64,000 nt of DNA from Amoebidium appalachense (GCA_963693365.1 CAVNZM010000006.1:2046001-2110000), one strand, 5' to 3'; positions 36,644 through 47,556 are shown, counted from the first letter of the stretch. Made by a program: numbers and translations. The notes: a model not told the origin generated them from the letters alone.

Positions 36644-36718
36644 GAGGCTGTGACGAAACCTTATACTCTAACCCAGTTCACTATGATAAACCATGATCAT
36701 AACTTAATTCTGAGCCTC
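36644..36718 (+). ncRNA. C/D-box snoRNA S3, paralogue of S2 (intron 3)
   Basis: The C box is TGACGA, the D box CTGA (36710-36713), and the terminal stem GAGGC/GCCTC. It shares TTATACTCTAACCCAGTTCA with S2, so the same guide is present (36670-36681), followed by a weak D' (ATGA). The D box is 75 nt from the 3' splice site. The degenerate C and D' boxes suggest that it may be the decaying copy of an S2/S3 duplication. Confidence 0.65.
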
Positions 36719-36915
36719 CCAACATTGTGTCTGTCCCTCCCTTCATCTGGTACCTGAATTCCCTTTACTGACCCCAAGCTCTCTTCAGGTGTACCGTCGT
36801 ACTTGCCCGGTCGAACTGTCTGGGACTCTTTGCTCCTCCTTGTCCAGTGAAACAACAGGTATGTTGGGCCATTAGGTAATAGTGGCAATTTGGGAAAAGA
36901 GTGGTTTGAAGTTGT

Positions 36916-37027
36916 GCATATGATGATACCTAGATGACGAGGCTGAGGTGCACTTCTGCCCAGCAGGCAGCGTCTTGCTGTCTGCAGTGGCTTTGTGTTA
37001 CCGTTGCTGTCAAATTGGGCCTGATGC
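36916..37027 (+). ncRNA. C/D-box snoRNA candidate S4, snR75-like guide (intron 4)
   Basis: C box ATGATGA (36920-36926); D' CTGA (36943-36946) preceded by TAGATGACGAGG (36931-36942), which pairs over 12 bases with CCUCGUCAUCUA of large-subunit rRNA. The fifth base from D' faces the G of CUCGUC, which by my count from the A2280/A2281 sites is yeast 25S G2288 (snR75). The D box CTGA (37021-37024) is 74 nt from the 3' splice site; a short stem GCAT/ATGC closes the RNA. At about 112 nt it is long, because it contains a stable hairpin GCAGGCAGC/GCTGTCTGC between D' and D. Confidence 0.65.
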
Positions 37028-37192
37028 TTGTGTACTATAATTTTAGATACACACGGCGCTTCTGCCCGTACTGACGGTTTTTTTTCCTGGATCCACAGGT
37101 GCCAAGATCAACTGTTGGCAGCAAGTGTGGACTCAAGGCAGTTGAGCAGGTGAGCAACCAACTCCTTTTAGCTTTGTTTGTCACTAAGTTGG

Positions 37193-37302
37193 ACCCCCTG
37201 ATGGTACTATGGTAATTTGCGATTGAAGGCCTGGTTGTGAACCCCGCCAGGTTCATACAAAGCAGCCAGTTCTTTATGATACCACTTTCTTTCCCTGAGG
37301 GT
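37193..37302 (+). ncRNA. C/D-box snoRNA candidate S5 (intron 5)
   Basis: C-like box TGATGG (37199-37204), C'-like ATGATAC, D box CTGA (37295-37298), terminal stem ACCC/GGGT. The D box lies 74 nt from the 3' splice site, the same as in neighbouring introns, which is the main reason to accept it. An internal hairpin GAACC/GGTTC is present. I could not assign a target: the stretch before D has only an 8-9 base match to rRNA as I remember it. Confidence 0.45.
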
Positions 37303-37466
37303 TATACACTGCATGTTTCGTAACAATCCATTTACTTGTGAAGTGTTTGCTGACTTTTCTCTCGCAACACAGGTCGGCTGCCAAGAGCAAGGTCCACCAT
37401 CACGTGGCTACAGGTTTGTTTCCCCTTGCCACTTCCTTTTCTTTTATCCTGAACTGGACCGGTGCC

Positions 37467-37502
<36 letters not shown>

Positions 37503-37930
37503 CCCGCCCTTCTCCCTCCCCCCCAAAAAACAACAAACACATTTTCCTCTGTGCGACTGCTACGGCAGTTTATATTCAAGAATACTGTAGCTCCTGCTTT
37601 GCTTATTATCTTGTGAATGTCTGTTCTTTCATGTTTCGAGGTTTAGAAGACTGTGTCTTCTACTTGCCTACGACTCTAAGAGGCAACACCTAATAAAGGC
37701 TTCACCACCATACGAGCTTTTCTCATTGTTGAAGTGTGCAATATTAGTTTTGTGCAAAACCCTTAGTGTCCAGTGTTCCATGTTTTTTCAACATTGGAAA
37801 GGTTCGTGTCTTGCCAACCACCGGTACCTGTTGCACAGACACGACCTTTGCCTGTCACAGTACTGTTGTGCATGCAAGAGGATCCTCCCGATCCCCTCAG
37901 ACTTGGTGAACTCAAAGACATACGGCCCTT

Positions 37931-38953
37931 TTGAAAGTAAGCGCAGAATTAGCTTTCTTCTCGGCTAATATTTTTAAAGACACACCCCTCCATCCTTCTA
38001 TTAGACTTACATTTATTCGCACTTTTGTCTTCCCGGCATGTGAATATGGTTTACCCCTTCTCGCCGCTTGGATCAAGAAAGAGAGAACTAGAGCGCTTAA
38101 ACCCTTGGCAAATTTCCTTGAAGCAGAAGTTGCCTCCTTTCTATCTAACAACTGTTGTAAACCTGGGCCTGTAACGCTCTCGATATATGGTCTGGTCCCA
38201 ATAGCTGCTAGAGTATCCTATCTCGCGCTGAAATTCAATAAGCACATAAGCCGCTTAAAGAAGTATTTGCCCTCCCACCCTCTCTTCTCTATCCGACCTG
38301 TCCCCTCCTCACCTCTCCCCTCTTTCCTCCCCTCTCTCTCCCCTTCTCCCCTGGGCACAAATACAAATAAACCCCGCAATAGTGTGTGTGTGACTTTGGA
38401 CTGCCACTTACTTATTAAACATGTACACAATCACAAGATAATCACGCAATATAACAAATGGAAAAAGATACCACACGACACTAGACCCGATGAAAGCATA
38501 CACCTTGAAAAACTAAGCCTTATGTCTCGTTTTATATATACTGACCGCCTCAACCATATTGCCAAATATGGCACTCGCAAGTGTATAACACCTAAATACA
38601 TATTACCTTCCTGTAGAACTGGTCTTTCTCTAGCTGATGGTATTATTGATCAATTACCACGCTTTTACTGTACACGTGCTATACAGTGGAGATCTAATAA
38701 GTATAAGGTGGCATCATTTGCATGCCCAAACAACACACACACACACCAGTTTAACCGGTCATGTATCGCCAAATGTAGTTTGATAGACCACATAATACCG
38801 CAACACACACACGTCACATTCACAACAGACACCCAGAAAGATAGCCTACCTGTAAATTACAACATCCTTGATTTTATACTAAACACGCGTAACTACGACC
38901 TGTTTATTAGATGTATTGATTGGCTTGAGAAACACATCACTACAAAATTATAG
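37931..38953 (+). mobile_element. 3' fragment of a non-LTR (LINE) retrotransposon reverse-transcriptase ORF
   Basis: A 340-codon open frame without a convincing start. RLTFIRTFVFPACEYGLPLL is typical of the region just after the polymerase domain of LINE reverse transcriptases (the 'LY/LVLPxLEYGLPVW' type block). The C-terminal half (CTLDCHLLIKHVHNHKIITQ...) is not specific. The catalytic YxDD part and everything 5' of it are missing, so this is a 5'-truncated insertion. The frame ends at TAG just before a (CA)n array of about 63 bp and an A run (39061-39100), which may include its 3' tail. It follows the host gene on the same strand with about 230 bp between. Confidence 0.6.
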
Positions 38954-38957
38954 CGCA

Positions 38958-38958
<1 letters not shown>

Positions 38959-39024
<66 letters not shown>

Positions 39025-39056
39025 CCAGCTGATACCGAGTGTCCCGAGGGGAGCCC

Positions 39057-39100
<44 letters not shown>
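38959..39100. repeat. (CA)n array then A run
   Basis: About 63 bp of CA repeat, 36 bp of unique sequence, then an A run of about 40. This is probably the 3' tail region of the truncated LINE, since (CA)n or poly(A) tails are common there. Confidence 0.7.
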
Positions 39101-39102
<2 letters not shown>

Positions 39103-39589
39103 GGGGAACCCCAACTAATTGATTTCTCCTTGTAGTCTTTATGGTGTCTCGTAGAGAAAGTAAACCCTGATATATAGTCACCACCCGACATCTATGTACG
39201 TGATCATGATATACCGCTGAGGGGATATTCCGAGCAAAACCCCCCCCCCCATACCTGAGACTGGTTCTCTTTGCCTCGAGTAAACAGCGTAAACCCCCAA
39301 TAACAATACTATAGCATAACTAATGTGCAAGGCTTCAATGAGAAGACAAACTCTGTTTATTGTAATTTTCGACCCTTCGCCCCGATTGGAACCCACTCAA
39401 ACCTACAATATATTTATTTAAATTAAATTTTATTGTCTAGCGAACGGTACCATTTGTTTGCGAGCGACGCGCTCATAGAAAACACATAGTGTTTAGAAAA
39501 CTTTAGAAACACATCGTGTTTTCTAAGAAGAAACGTTTTTACCAGATGATGATAACAATCATCGACTAATCATCATATCGATTTGGTCT

Positions 39590-39710
39590 CTAATCAATCT
39601 ATAGACTTACAATGTAATAGTACTCCAAGAATAGGAAAGCATTCTTGTAAGAGTAGGTAATTAATCCTCTTAGAGTGCCATAACTACTCAATTATAAGTC
39701 TATAGATTGG
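39590..39710. repeat. Inverted repeat, 15-bp arms
   Basis: CAATCTATAGACTTA near 39596 and its exact reverse complement TAAGTCTATAGATTG near 39697 enclose about 85 bp, and the pairing continues imperfectly inward. It resembles a small MITE or a foldback element; I see no clear target duplication. Confidence 0.5.
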
Positions 39711-39779
39711 ATTTTAAAGTTAGGTCAATTGATGCCGAATGAACTTTAATTTCGTTGTCTTCTCATTGAAGATACATAT

Positions 39780-39906
39780 TAGTACTCTAAAATTGTAGCT
39801 TTGAACTTTTTGTTGGGTTTCCCGGGTTTGCAGTATACGTATTTATAGTACTCTGAAATTGTAGCTTTGGACTTTTTGTTGGGGTTTCCCGGGTTTGCAG
39901 TATACA
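39780..39906. repeat. 66-bp tandem repeat, two copies
   Basis: TAGTACTCTAAAATTGTAGC at 39780 recurs as TAGTACTCTGAAATTGTAGC at 39846. Both copies continue through TTTCCCGGGTTTGCAGTATAC with only a few differences. Confidence 0.8.
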
Positions 39907-40035
39907 TACAAATAGTTCGCGTGTTTACGAGCTCAGAGGTTGCATGGGAGCAGTTGGTTTTTGGTGTGTTTTGTGGGTGATGGTGGTGGGTGGGTGGGAT
40001 GGTGGGTGGGTGGTGGTGGTGGTGGTGGTGGTGGT

Positions 40036-40075
<40 letters not shown>

Positions 40076-40616
40076 CTCCAGCGCGAGAGAAATCCGGAAA
40101 AGCCCCCCCCCCCCCCCCCCACACCCACACACGGGCCTTCCGCCCGGAGCACAAACACCTTTGGAGTATGATAAGCATACCCAACCCCTCCTCCACTCTC
40201 TCCCATACAAGCAGAGAGCCTTTTAAGCACGTGTAAAAAAACTTCCCACTCCTTGCTCCTCACCTCACCCTCCCCTAACGTTAACCCAAACCCCCCCCCC
40301 CCCCCCCCCCCCCCTCCCCCCCCCCCCCTACAAAAAAAAAAAAACTGGAAAAAAAAAAAAACAAGAAAAAAAAACCACCGTTGAGCGGCCTCTCCCTCCC
40401 GCACTTTTCACGCCATGCATCTTCAATTTCACAACCTCTTTCTTTCTCGCGAGCTTGAGATCTACGAGGCCTGCCAACTGGGACCATCAAGATTCAAAAA
40501 CATCTAATCCTTGGCCCCTACTGCCTGAGTCTCAGCTGAGTCGGTTATACCAAAAGTCACAAAGTGGGCCGTGAAAAGTTCAGATTGCGTAAGCAACACA
40601 CAGCTCTGAGCCGAAT

Positions 40617-40662
40617 CCAAGGCCTCCTAAATAGCACACCTGTGCTATTTAGGAGGCCTTGG
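40617..40662. repeat. 46-bp palindrome (22-bp perfect arms, 2-bp loop)
   Basis: The left arm starts CCAAGGCCTCCTAAATAGCA and the right arm is its perfect reverse complement, separated by CC. The octamer CCGAATCC directly precedes the left arm (40611-40618, overlapping it by two bases) and follows the right arm (40663-40670). It could extrude as a cruciform or fold as a 22-bp RNA hairpin. Not part of any gene I called. Confidence 0.85.
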
Positions 40663-42108
40663 CCGAATCCCGCAATTTATTGGGTACTAAAACATCTGTG
40701 ACATTTAAATTATCGATTGGTATGTTTTCCGAATGTAAATTTAAATAATTGTTTTCACTACCTAACGTTTGTGATGATGCTTTGATTGGCTATACAAATA
40801 TTTAGTCTTCAGCGGGTGCTGGCGACTCCTCAAGACGTGGGTAAACTATGAACCACAGGTAGTGGAATTACTTCTTTTCGATCTGCCGTCACAAAACCAT
40901 ACAAGGAGCTATATAAAACACTATTGGCTTCCAAAAAAAAAAATAATGTTTCATACTATTAGCATTGTCTACACCGTTTCTTCCGTTTACGAATGCACAT
41001 CTCTGTTGCTCCATGCTTAAGCCGAGTGCTATTGGTCAGCCAGCTTTGCATTTTTTGCCCTCAGAAGTTTCTGATTGGCGGAAGATAGGGAACTGCATTT
41101 TTCTAGGCGCGTGCGGCAAAACAGCAGCCATCGAGCCTTGTTTTTTTCACACGGAGTAGGCCTAAACGTTGGTCTCGTGAACGAAGCTCTTGGTTCCAAA
41201 ACATCGGAATCTTTCAAAAAATACGAAAGTATACAAGCTTTTCATTCTATAAACCTTCAAGTATCTATCGTTAGAGCATCAACTAAAAATGTAAGTTGTA
41301 CACAGGGCCTTTCTTGAGTTGAGCCAAAAGATGTGCAACGGGAAATTGTGACGTTTTTCCATAACGAGTCGATGGCGTTGGGAAGTGGGGTTGTGGTGTT
41401 CCTTTTGGACCAAACAAAGCGCGTTCATTTCTGAGGGATGCTGCCTTGTTTCTACGTGCGTCGTGGATGAATGAGGAATACTGTTTTGGTGTGCACTGGC
41501 ATTCCTTTTAAGGGCAAACCAGAAACTGTCGTTGTAAACTCCATTTTCTCTTTGAAGCTTTTCTAACGGGCACTAGTTCTTGTAAAGTGAAACACATTGT
41601 TTTATGTTGATCAAGGATAACGTGTTATGACCTGCTGAGGGGCGTTTCTTGGTGTTTTTGGGCTGGGCGGAGTCGCTCTTTAGTGATGACCTTTTGTCAC
41701 TGTCGTTCACCTCCTCCTTCCAAACTGCTGTTGTTATATGATACCTCTCACTACGAGTTTTTGTGTTTGTTGTTATGACGTATGTTTCTTGGTAAGCCCG
41801 CTGCCTCATGGACATTATTAAACCCATGATCCCTTGCAAGTGCTTTAAATGAGGCTGTGGTTTTGGATTCCTGCATCAGCTCTCTCTCTCTCCCAGTTAC
41901 GATTTGTCACTTCCTTCTTCTCCTCCTCCTCTGTTCCCGCCTTACCGGTGTCACGTTCCATTCTTGTAGGCTCTTTACTGGAGATAAGCAGCATCATAAC
42001 TAAAAGTCATGGATCTGGTGGTTGGGGTAGCTGTTGCGTTCACTTGGACTTACGAGTTGGTTGGAGCTTATGAGAGTTCGATTTTGGTTCTCACATTCCA
42101 ACTTACAG

Positions 42109-42363
42109 GGCGAGCCGGGGCAGCAACACCAAGGTGCAGAGGACACAGGAGCAGGTGGACGAGGTGGTGGGGATTATGAAGGACAACGTGAACAAGGTGC
42201 TTGAGAGAGACGCAAAGTTGACGGACCTTGAGGACAAGTCTGGTGAGTGTCCTTGGCCACCTGCTGAATGAGGTTGGCCAAGCTCCCGTTTTTTTTTCTT
42301 CGTAATTGAGATAAGGAAAAAGTGGAGGATGTGTGTGATTCTTTTTTCCTTTTTCTTTTTTTT

Positions 42364-42408
<45 letters not shown>

Positions 42409-43561
42409 GAGATAAAGGAACATAGGTTAACGGGAGTTACACACACTCACCGAATAGGCTCAAGAGTCTAGTTGTGCGTAGTGTGGGTCACCTTTTTGTC
42501 TCAGTGAGGAAATTGAAGCTCTATAGGCATGTGAGGAAGATAGGTTCTCTTTTTTTGACTAATTGCGAAGTGGTGTACTGTTTTAAGTGGTGCACTGTTT
42601 TGCATGATCCATGGTTTCAGCCATGCGGGGGGATGCAAATAAGCGCAACACCTTACCGCCGCAGCAGTGGATATGAGTTACTTAGTATGGGGTGTAGGTG
42701 TGCAAGTTGCTGTAGCTAACCAACTTGCTTCTTGTGCAGAGACTTTGAAGGATGGCGCCCAGCGATTCCAGAAGACATCCACTCAGGTGAAGCAGAAGAT
42801 GTGGTGGAAGAACCTTAAGGTGCGCCCCTTCCCCCTTTTCCTCCCTTGCCCAATCCTCCTCTGCCCCATATTGCAAAACACGTAACCTACCCCCCTACCT
42901 CCCTCCCCCTTGCCCCCCCCCCCCCCCCCCATTTTTGCTAATAGAACTAGGTTCTGAATGATAGGCAACACGGGTATGGATGCACCCCCTTGTCACTGCA
43001 TTATGGTTTGTGTCTAAAAGAAGTGACAGTGGCAAGTGACAATGGCACGGTGAAGGTGTTACATGAAATACACATTTTAATGGTTTTCGCAAAATATAAG
43101 TCTGTCTGGATCGGCAGGAGGTAAGAGAATGGTGATGAGGTTGTAACAGAGCTGTGCGCGCACACGTGTGTGTGTATCTGTGTGTGTCTTGGTCTTACAC
43201 CCTTAATGACTGCTCGCGTATTCTTGTGGTGTGATAGTTCGTAAAATGAAATATGCAAAGAGTACAGCAGCTGTATACATGATAGGATGAGAAGGCGGGT
43301 GATTGGAAGGGAGGGGAGGGTGAGGGGGGGGATTACATCAAAATTCGCCAATGTGGAGGAGCTGAGTTGAGACGAGTTCTTAAGAAGAGATTCTTTTGGT
43401 AGGATTGACAATCCAATTGAGAGGAGGCGGGGAGGGGGGGGGGGGGGGGGGATGATTATGCAAGAAAAAAGAGAGGGAGAGGAGGAAGATGGGGAGGTGG
43501 GTGGTTGTAAAGAAAACGAATTGGTCTCTAATGACATTTAGACAGGCAGTTCATAAACAAG

Positions 43562-43601
<40 letters not shown>

Positions 43602-43780
43602 TCCCTTCCCCCGCCTCTTGCAGCTTCAATACAACCTCAGGATAGCCGTTACCTGCTATACAGCTATATTATTGCTTCAGTTGAGCAGTGGCTGTACATG
43701 TGCCAACTAACGTGCCTTCGTCAAACAGTGGACACTGGCCCTCATCGGTGTGCTGCTTATCGTCGTGCTCATCATTATCC
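42109..43780 (+). CDS. Synaptobrevin/VAMP-type R-SNARE (5' and 3' coding ends uncertain)
   Basis: Supported exons: 42109-42242, 42740-42819 and 43729-43780, with consistent phases. The product contains a full R-SNARE motif: [33 protein letters not shown], then [20 protein letters not shown] and MWWKNLK, followed by the membrane anchor [17 protein letters not shown]. The zero-layer Arg is in VLERD, exactly as in VAMP2, and WWKNLK before the anchor is the classical signature. Synaptobrevins sit on vesicles and zip with syntaxin/SNAP-25 type partners to drive fusion. The N-terminal exon must end in phase 2: one candidate is ATG at 41808 to 41839 (donor GTGCTT, weak). A candidate last exon, 44585-44610, has the right phase and encodes LITKPWTW-stop after the anchor. 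With both ends the length would be about 108 residues, normal for the family. Confidence 0.85.
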
Positions 43781-43785
43781 GTAAA

Positions 43786-43818
<33 letters not shown>

Positions 43819-44245
43819 CGCCTCCCCTCCCCTCCCCTTTCTTACCTGCATGCTGCATGACCCTGCCCGTCTTTTATCGACATTGGTGGCATACCTATGC
43901 TCAAGTGAAGCAGTATCTGAGTTGGTGGTTGTTTACGAGTTGAATGGGTCGAAATTCGGGCGCTGTGGCTGACTTGGCCCTATCCTGACCGTAGGGTCTG
44001 CTTATGATGCATACTCTTGGTATGCTTTGCACTCTATCTGTCGTGAATCTGTACTTCGCACTCTGTTAAACATATCCCCCTCCTACCTCCCTCGCTCCCC
44101 CTCTCCCCCCTCCCCCCCCCCCCCCCCTCTTCCCACGGATCCTCCATTCCTTTGTCATGCAGTAGGGTATCTGCTATGCCCTTCTCCACCGAGTTTTCTT
44201 TTTGATATCTCTATGTAGGGTTGTACTTCTGCTGGCTACCACCTT

Positions 44246-44283
<38 letters not shown>

Positions 44284-44659
44284 TTCTCTTCTTCCGGTCC
44301 GTTTCCCTCTACATCCTCCCCCTCCCTCCCCTTTTGTTTTGTTTGATTGCTCCCCTGCTTTCTCCTTGATGTGCTCCACTTTTTTATAAGCTCGTCCCTC
44401 TATTCCACGATGGGCTTGGCCCTGTTCGATTGCCTGTTGTGTAGTTCCATTCGACATGGGTGGTATATGTTTGTGTTCAGATGCAAAGCAGTACCTTAGT
44501 ACAAGGTTATCCTTTTTTGTTGGTCTGTTTTGCCTTTCTGGAGCACATGATGAGCATCTGAATCTGACATTTACTACACAACAGTGATTACCAAGCCCTG
44601 GACATGGTAAATCCTCCAATCGCTTGCTACGCCAATAATGAGAAGGTATAGACCCTGAT

Positions 44660-44691
<32 letters not shown>

Positions 44692-46990
44692 CTCCCCCCC
44701 CCCCCCTCGCTCTCTAACAACAAACCACCCACCGATTCATCGACGTTAACATCCCCACTACCACCACTCACTTCAGGATGTGCTCTACCTGTTTTAAAAA
44801 TTCTTTGTGCATGTTGGTTTTTACATATCTGGAATGATTGACACGGCCAATATTTCGGATGTGTTGTTGGTTGTGAAGTTGTGCTTCCCATTGATGTGCA
44901 AGATATAACCCATGGCCACCCACCCGCAACGGACCACCACCCTCTTCTTCTGATAACAACAACAAGAACTACTATCAACTGCTGCTACTGCCACCAACAT
45001 CAACGCCTTCATCACTACCTCAAATGAAACAAACACGGACACGTTAGATCGATAGACTAACATCACATGTAATTGTAGGCGACAGGGTGCCTGTGTGTCT
45101 TTTGTTTTTTCATCCGAGTTCGTACTGCATGAGCCTATCGGAAGTGCAACAAGGGCACATCACACTGACATTGGTCCCTTGTTCCCCTGCAGGAATGCAC
45201 ACCGACATAGCATCAACACAAACATCCCCCCCCCCTAAACGTGATTAGTATCTGAATCCGCCATTTGGCCCGTGGCCTGAATATATAACGCGTATTACTA
45301 AGCGCACGGGTAGATTAAAGCAAGCACTGTAAATGTATTCTGTATGAGATGTGTGACTAGGGTGGGCACCATGCGTGTATGCTGCTGTCCTGTCTGCTGG
45401 GCCTGTGGGTGTGGTTGCTTGGTCACCCCTCACACTGCCGCAAATATTAAAGTGCTCTAACATACACTGCTTGTGCGTCCCATTCCCCTGGGGGTTCATA
45501 AGGATATATCGATATCCACATTGAATTTCTGTACTTGACCTGAACGGCATGCGACCTCGTCAAAATGCGCTTTTGTAAATTCAGAAGCATGCGCGGGTGT
45601 GCACAAAAAGTTCTCGCTTCGAATTCTACATGTACACATCATTCGGTAAAAGCACGGCCACTCGCTCAGTCGCTCGACGATCGAGCACATGATACCGGCA
45701 GTCTGTGTCACATTTTGATCAAGCACACATGGGTGTAATCATTGATTGCTACGTAGCTACCGCCGGGTACCACAGACACTGTGCAGCTAATATTAGCGGC
45801 TCACTTGCACTCACGTACACGTGCGCACCCGGTACATGGGGGGGGGGGGGGGGGGGGGGGGGGAAAGCTTCATGCATAAAGGAAGAGGGCACTTGGAAGC
45901 CAGCATTACATATGCATTACATCGTACCGTACTGAAGTACAGATGTGATGATGGCACGTGTATACGTACCAAATATGTGCTTCATGCTGCAAGGGGGAAG
46001 GGGACAGTCTTATGCACTGAGGCCTTTAAAGGAGATGGGCTCATACGATGCATCACCAATTGCAATTCAACTTTAAAATTTCAATGTACTTTTTAGTCAC
46101 ACGCTGTCGGGTGGTCGCGTGTACACCGTCGGAGCACGTGCACAACTGTGCGCCCGGAATGGCATGTTTTTGTAAATAATGCTTACAAGCACTTGATTCT
46201 CCTTAAAACATCGTCTTTCTAAATCGACAGAATGTGTGGTTCATCGATACTATGTTACACACCTAAACACGAGTATATATAGCTGATTTCTCGTGATTAA
46301 ATCTACCTCAAAATTTCTGAAGCCCCCCCCCCCCCCCCAAAAAAAAAACCCCCAAAAACCCCCCCCCCCAAAAAAAAAACCAAAAAAAAAAAAAAAAAAA
46401 ACCAACCACCACTACATATAATGCACACACACAGCCACACACAAAACGGAAGTAAACCTGTGTATCGCAAAGCAAACTACTTCATGGGTTACCAATGTAC
46501 ATAGTGCTTCTTCATTTGCTGTTCTAAAAAATCAGTCCGAGAGTCAGAACAGTGTGTAGCGCAAAGTCAGTCAACATTTTAACAATCCCCCCCCCCCCCC
46601 CTCGTCGTTTCCCCTAAAATCCCACCCCCACCCACCCGCCCAAAACACCACAGGCATTCCTTTGTAAAGACTTGTATGAACACCACGTTCCCTGTTTTCT
46701 AAATGGCAATCTTCGGGAAAAAAAGTCGAGCTATGTTTGCAAGACCCATATGCACCGCAGTGTGAAGGTCTAACCTGGCTTGGGCATTCTCGAAACGCGG
46801 AAACACAGATGGACTTTCTCGCACAATCCGTACATTCTACCATAATTGGTGCTGCCACGTCTTTTCCGATTGGCTTGAAATCCACCGCCCGATCTCTCGG
46901 CACGAGTTGAGCGTCCTCTCCAACAACGATAATCACCAAAAACGTTAACGGTAACTTTTCCGTCGCAATCATTGGCTAACAATCAGCCAT
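43781..46990. other. Spacer between convergent VAMP and mitoferrin genes
   Basis: It begins with a C run and a family A repeat, contains C-run blocks (44100-44130, 44248-44283, 44660-44706), a G run at 45839-45863 and a mixed A/C run at 46323-46400. A possible last VAMP exon lies at 44585-44610. Unique sequence at 45250-45830 and 45900-46320 shows no recognisable gene. Confidence 0.5.
43850..44078 (+). repeat. Family A repeat, diverged copy
   Basis: It carries the core blocks CAAGTGAAGCAGTATCTGAG, GGGTCGAAATTCGGGCGCTG, GACTTGGCCC and TCTGCTTATGATGCATACTC, and ends GTACTTCGCAC...GTTAAACATATCC before C-rich sequence. Base changes relative to the other copies (GAGTT/AACTC becoming GAGTT/AATTC, with a G-U) keep most pairs. 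Confidence 0.55.
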
Positions 46991-47525
46991 TCACGCCATC
47001 ATTGGTTGTGCCGTCACCGTTTCGTCCGCACTCTGCCTCATAGTAAGCATGTGTTTGAAAAACTCATACACAGACCACGATATCGCCGTTGAAGGAACAT
47101 GATACAACACGCGGGGCCGAATCCCCCTCAAAAATCCCGTAGGGCCTTTCAGGCGATACACCGTTGAAGCCGCGTCGAAAATACCGTTTGTGTATCCGGC
47201 CACCCCCGCCACCACTCTTTGTTCTTGCGTGTTTAACACAGTTTTGCACACGTCCAAAGGTGTTGTAACAGCCGCGGCTAACCCTCCCGCCGCGCCGCCT
47301 GCTAGCACGTGCGTGAGCGGATCGTACTTTCCAGAAGGGTTGAGTTGGTGCCGGAAAATCTCATAAGAAGAGAACTGAATTGATTGGAAGGGTATGTTCA
47401 TTGCAAGTTGGGTACTGAAGGAGCGGTAGAATGCGCGGGGGCCCTCTGTTTCGAGGAGGGTGCGTACACACTGGCGGATACCTGTGAAGGGGCTGTTGTG
47501 CATCTGGAGCCGTTGCTTGATGACT

Positions 47526-47556
<31 letters not shown>

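Larger units (their letters stand above)
35615..37715 (+). ncRNA. Probable non-coding C/D-box snoRNA host gene, seven exons
   Basis: Predicted exons: ~35615-35674, 36273-36323, 36517-36575, 36789-36858, 37099-37149, 37373-37413 and 37647 to just after AATAAA (37692-37697). All introns are GT-AG, and introns 1-5 each hold a C/D-box snoRNA candidate. The first ATG (35667) opens a frame of about 59 codons that ends in exon 4; another frame stays open through exons 2-6 but encodes nothing recognisable. Short exons carrying no conserved protein, a TOP-like start and one snoRNA per intron match the animal SNHG/UHG type of gene, whose spliced RNA is a by-product. A small ribosomal-protein host cannot be fully excluded if I have misplaced an exon, but none of the translations resembles one. 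Intron 6 holds a C run of about 35 and no snoRNA that I could find. Confidence 0.6.
39101..41807. other. AT-rich spacer with inverted and tandem repeats
   Basis: No exon could be supported. The stretch contains an inverted repeat (39596-39705), a two-copy tandem repeat (39780-39906), a (TGG)n/G-run and C-run block (39980-40330), and a near-perfect 46-bp palindrome (40617-40662). The segment 40670-41800 is unique and tract-poor; part of it could be the promoter of the synaptobrevin gene. Confidence 0.5.

Noticed and set aside
35667-36850. 59-codon frame starting at the first ATG of the snoRNA host transcript
   Set aside because: The Arg/Cys-rich translation (MERAERFQARRCC...) matches nothing and stops inside exon 4; more likely incidental in a non-coding host.
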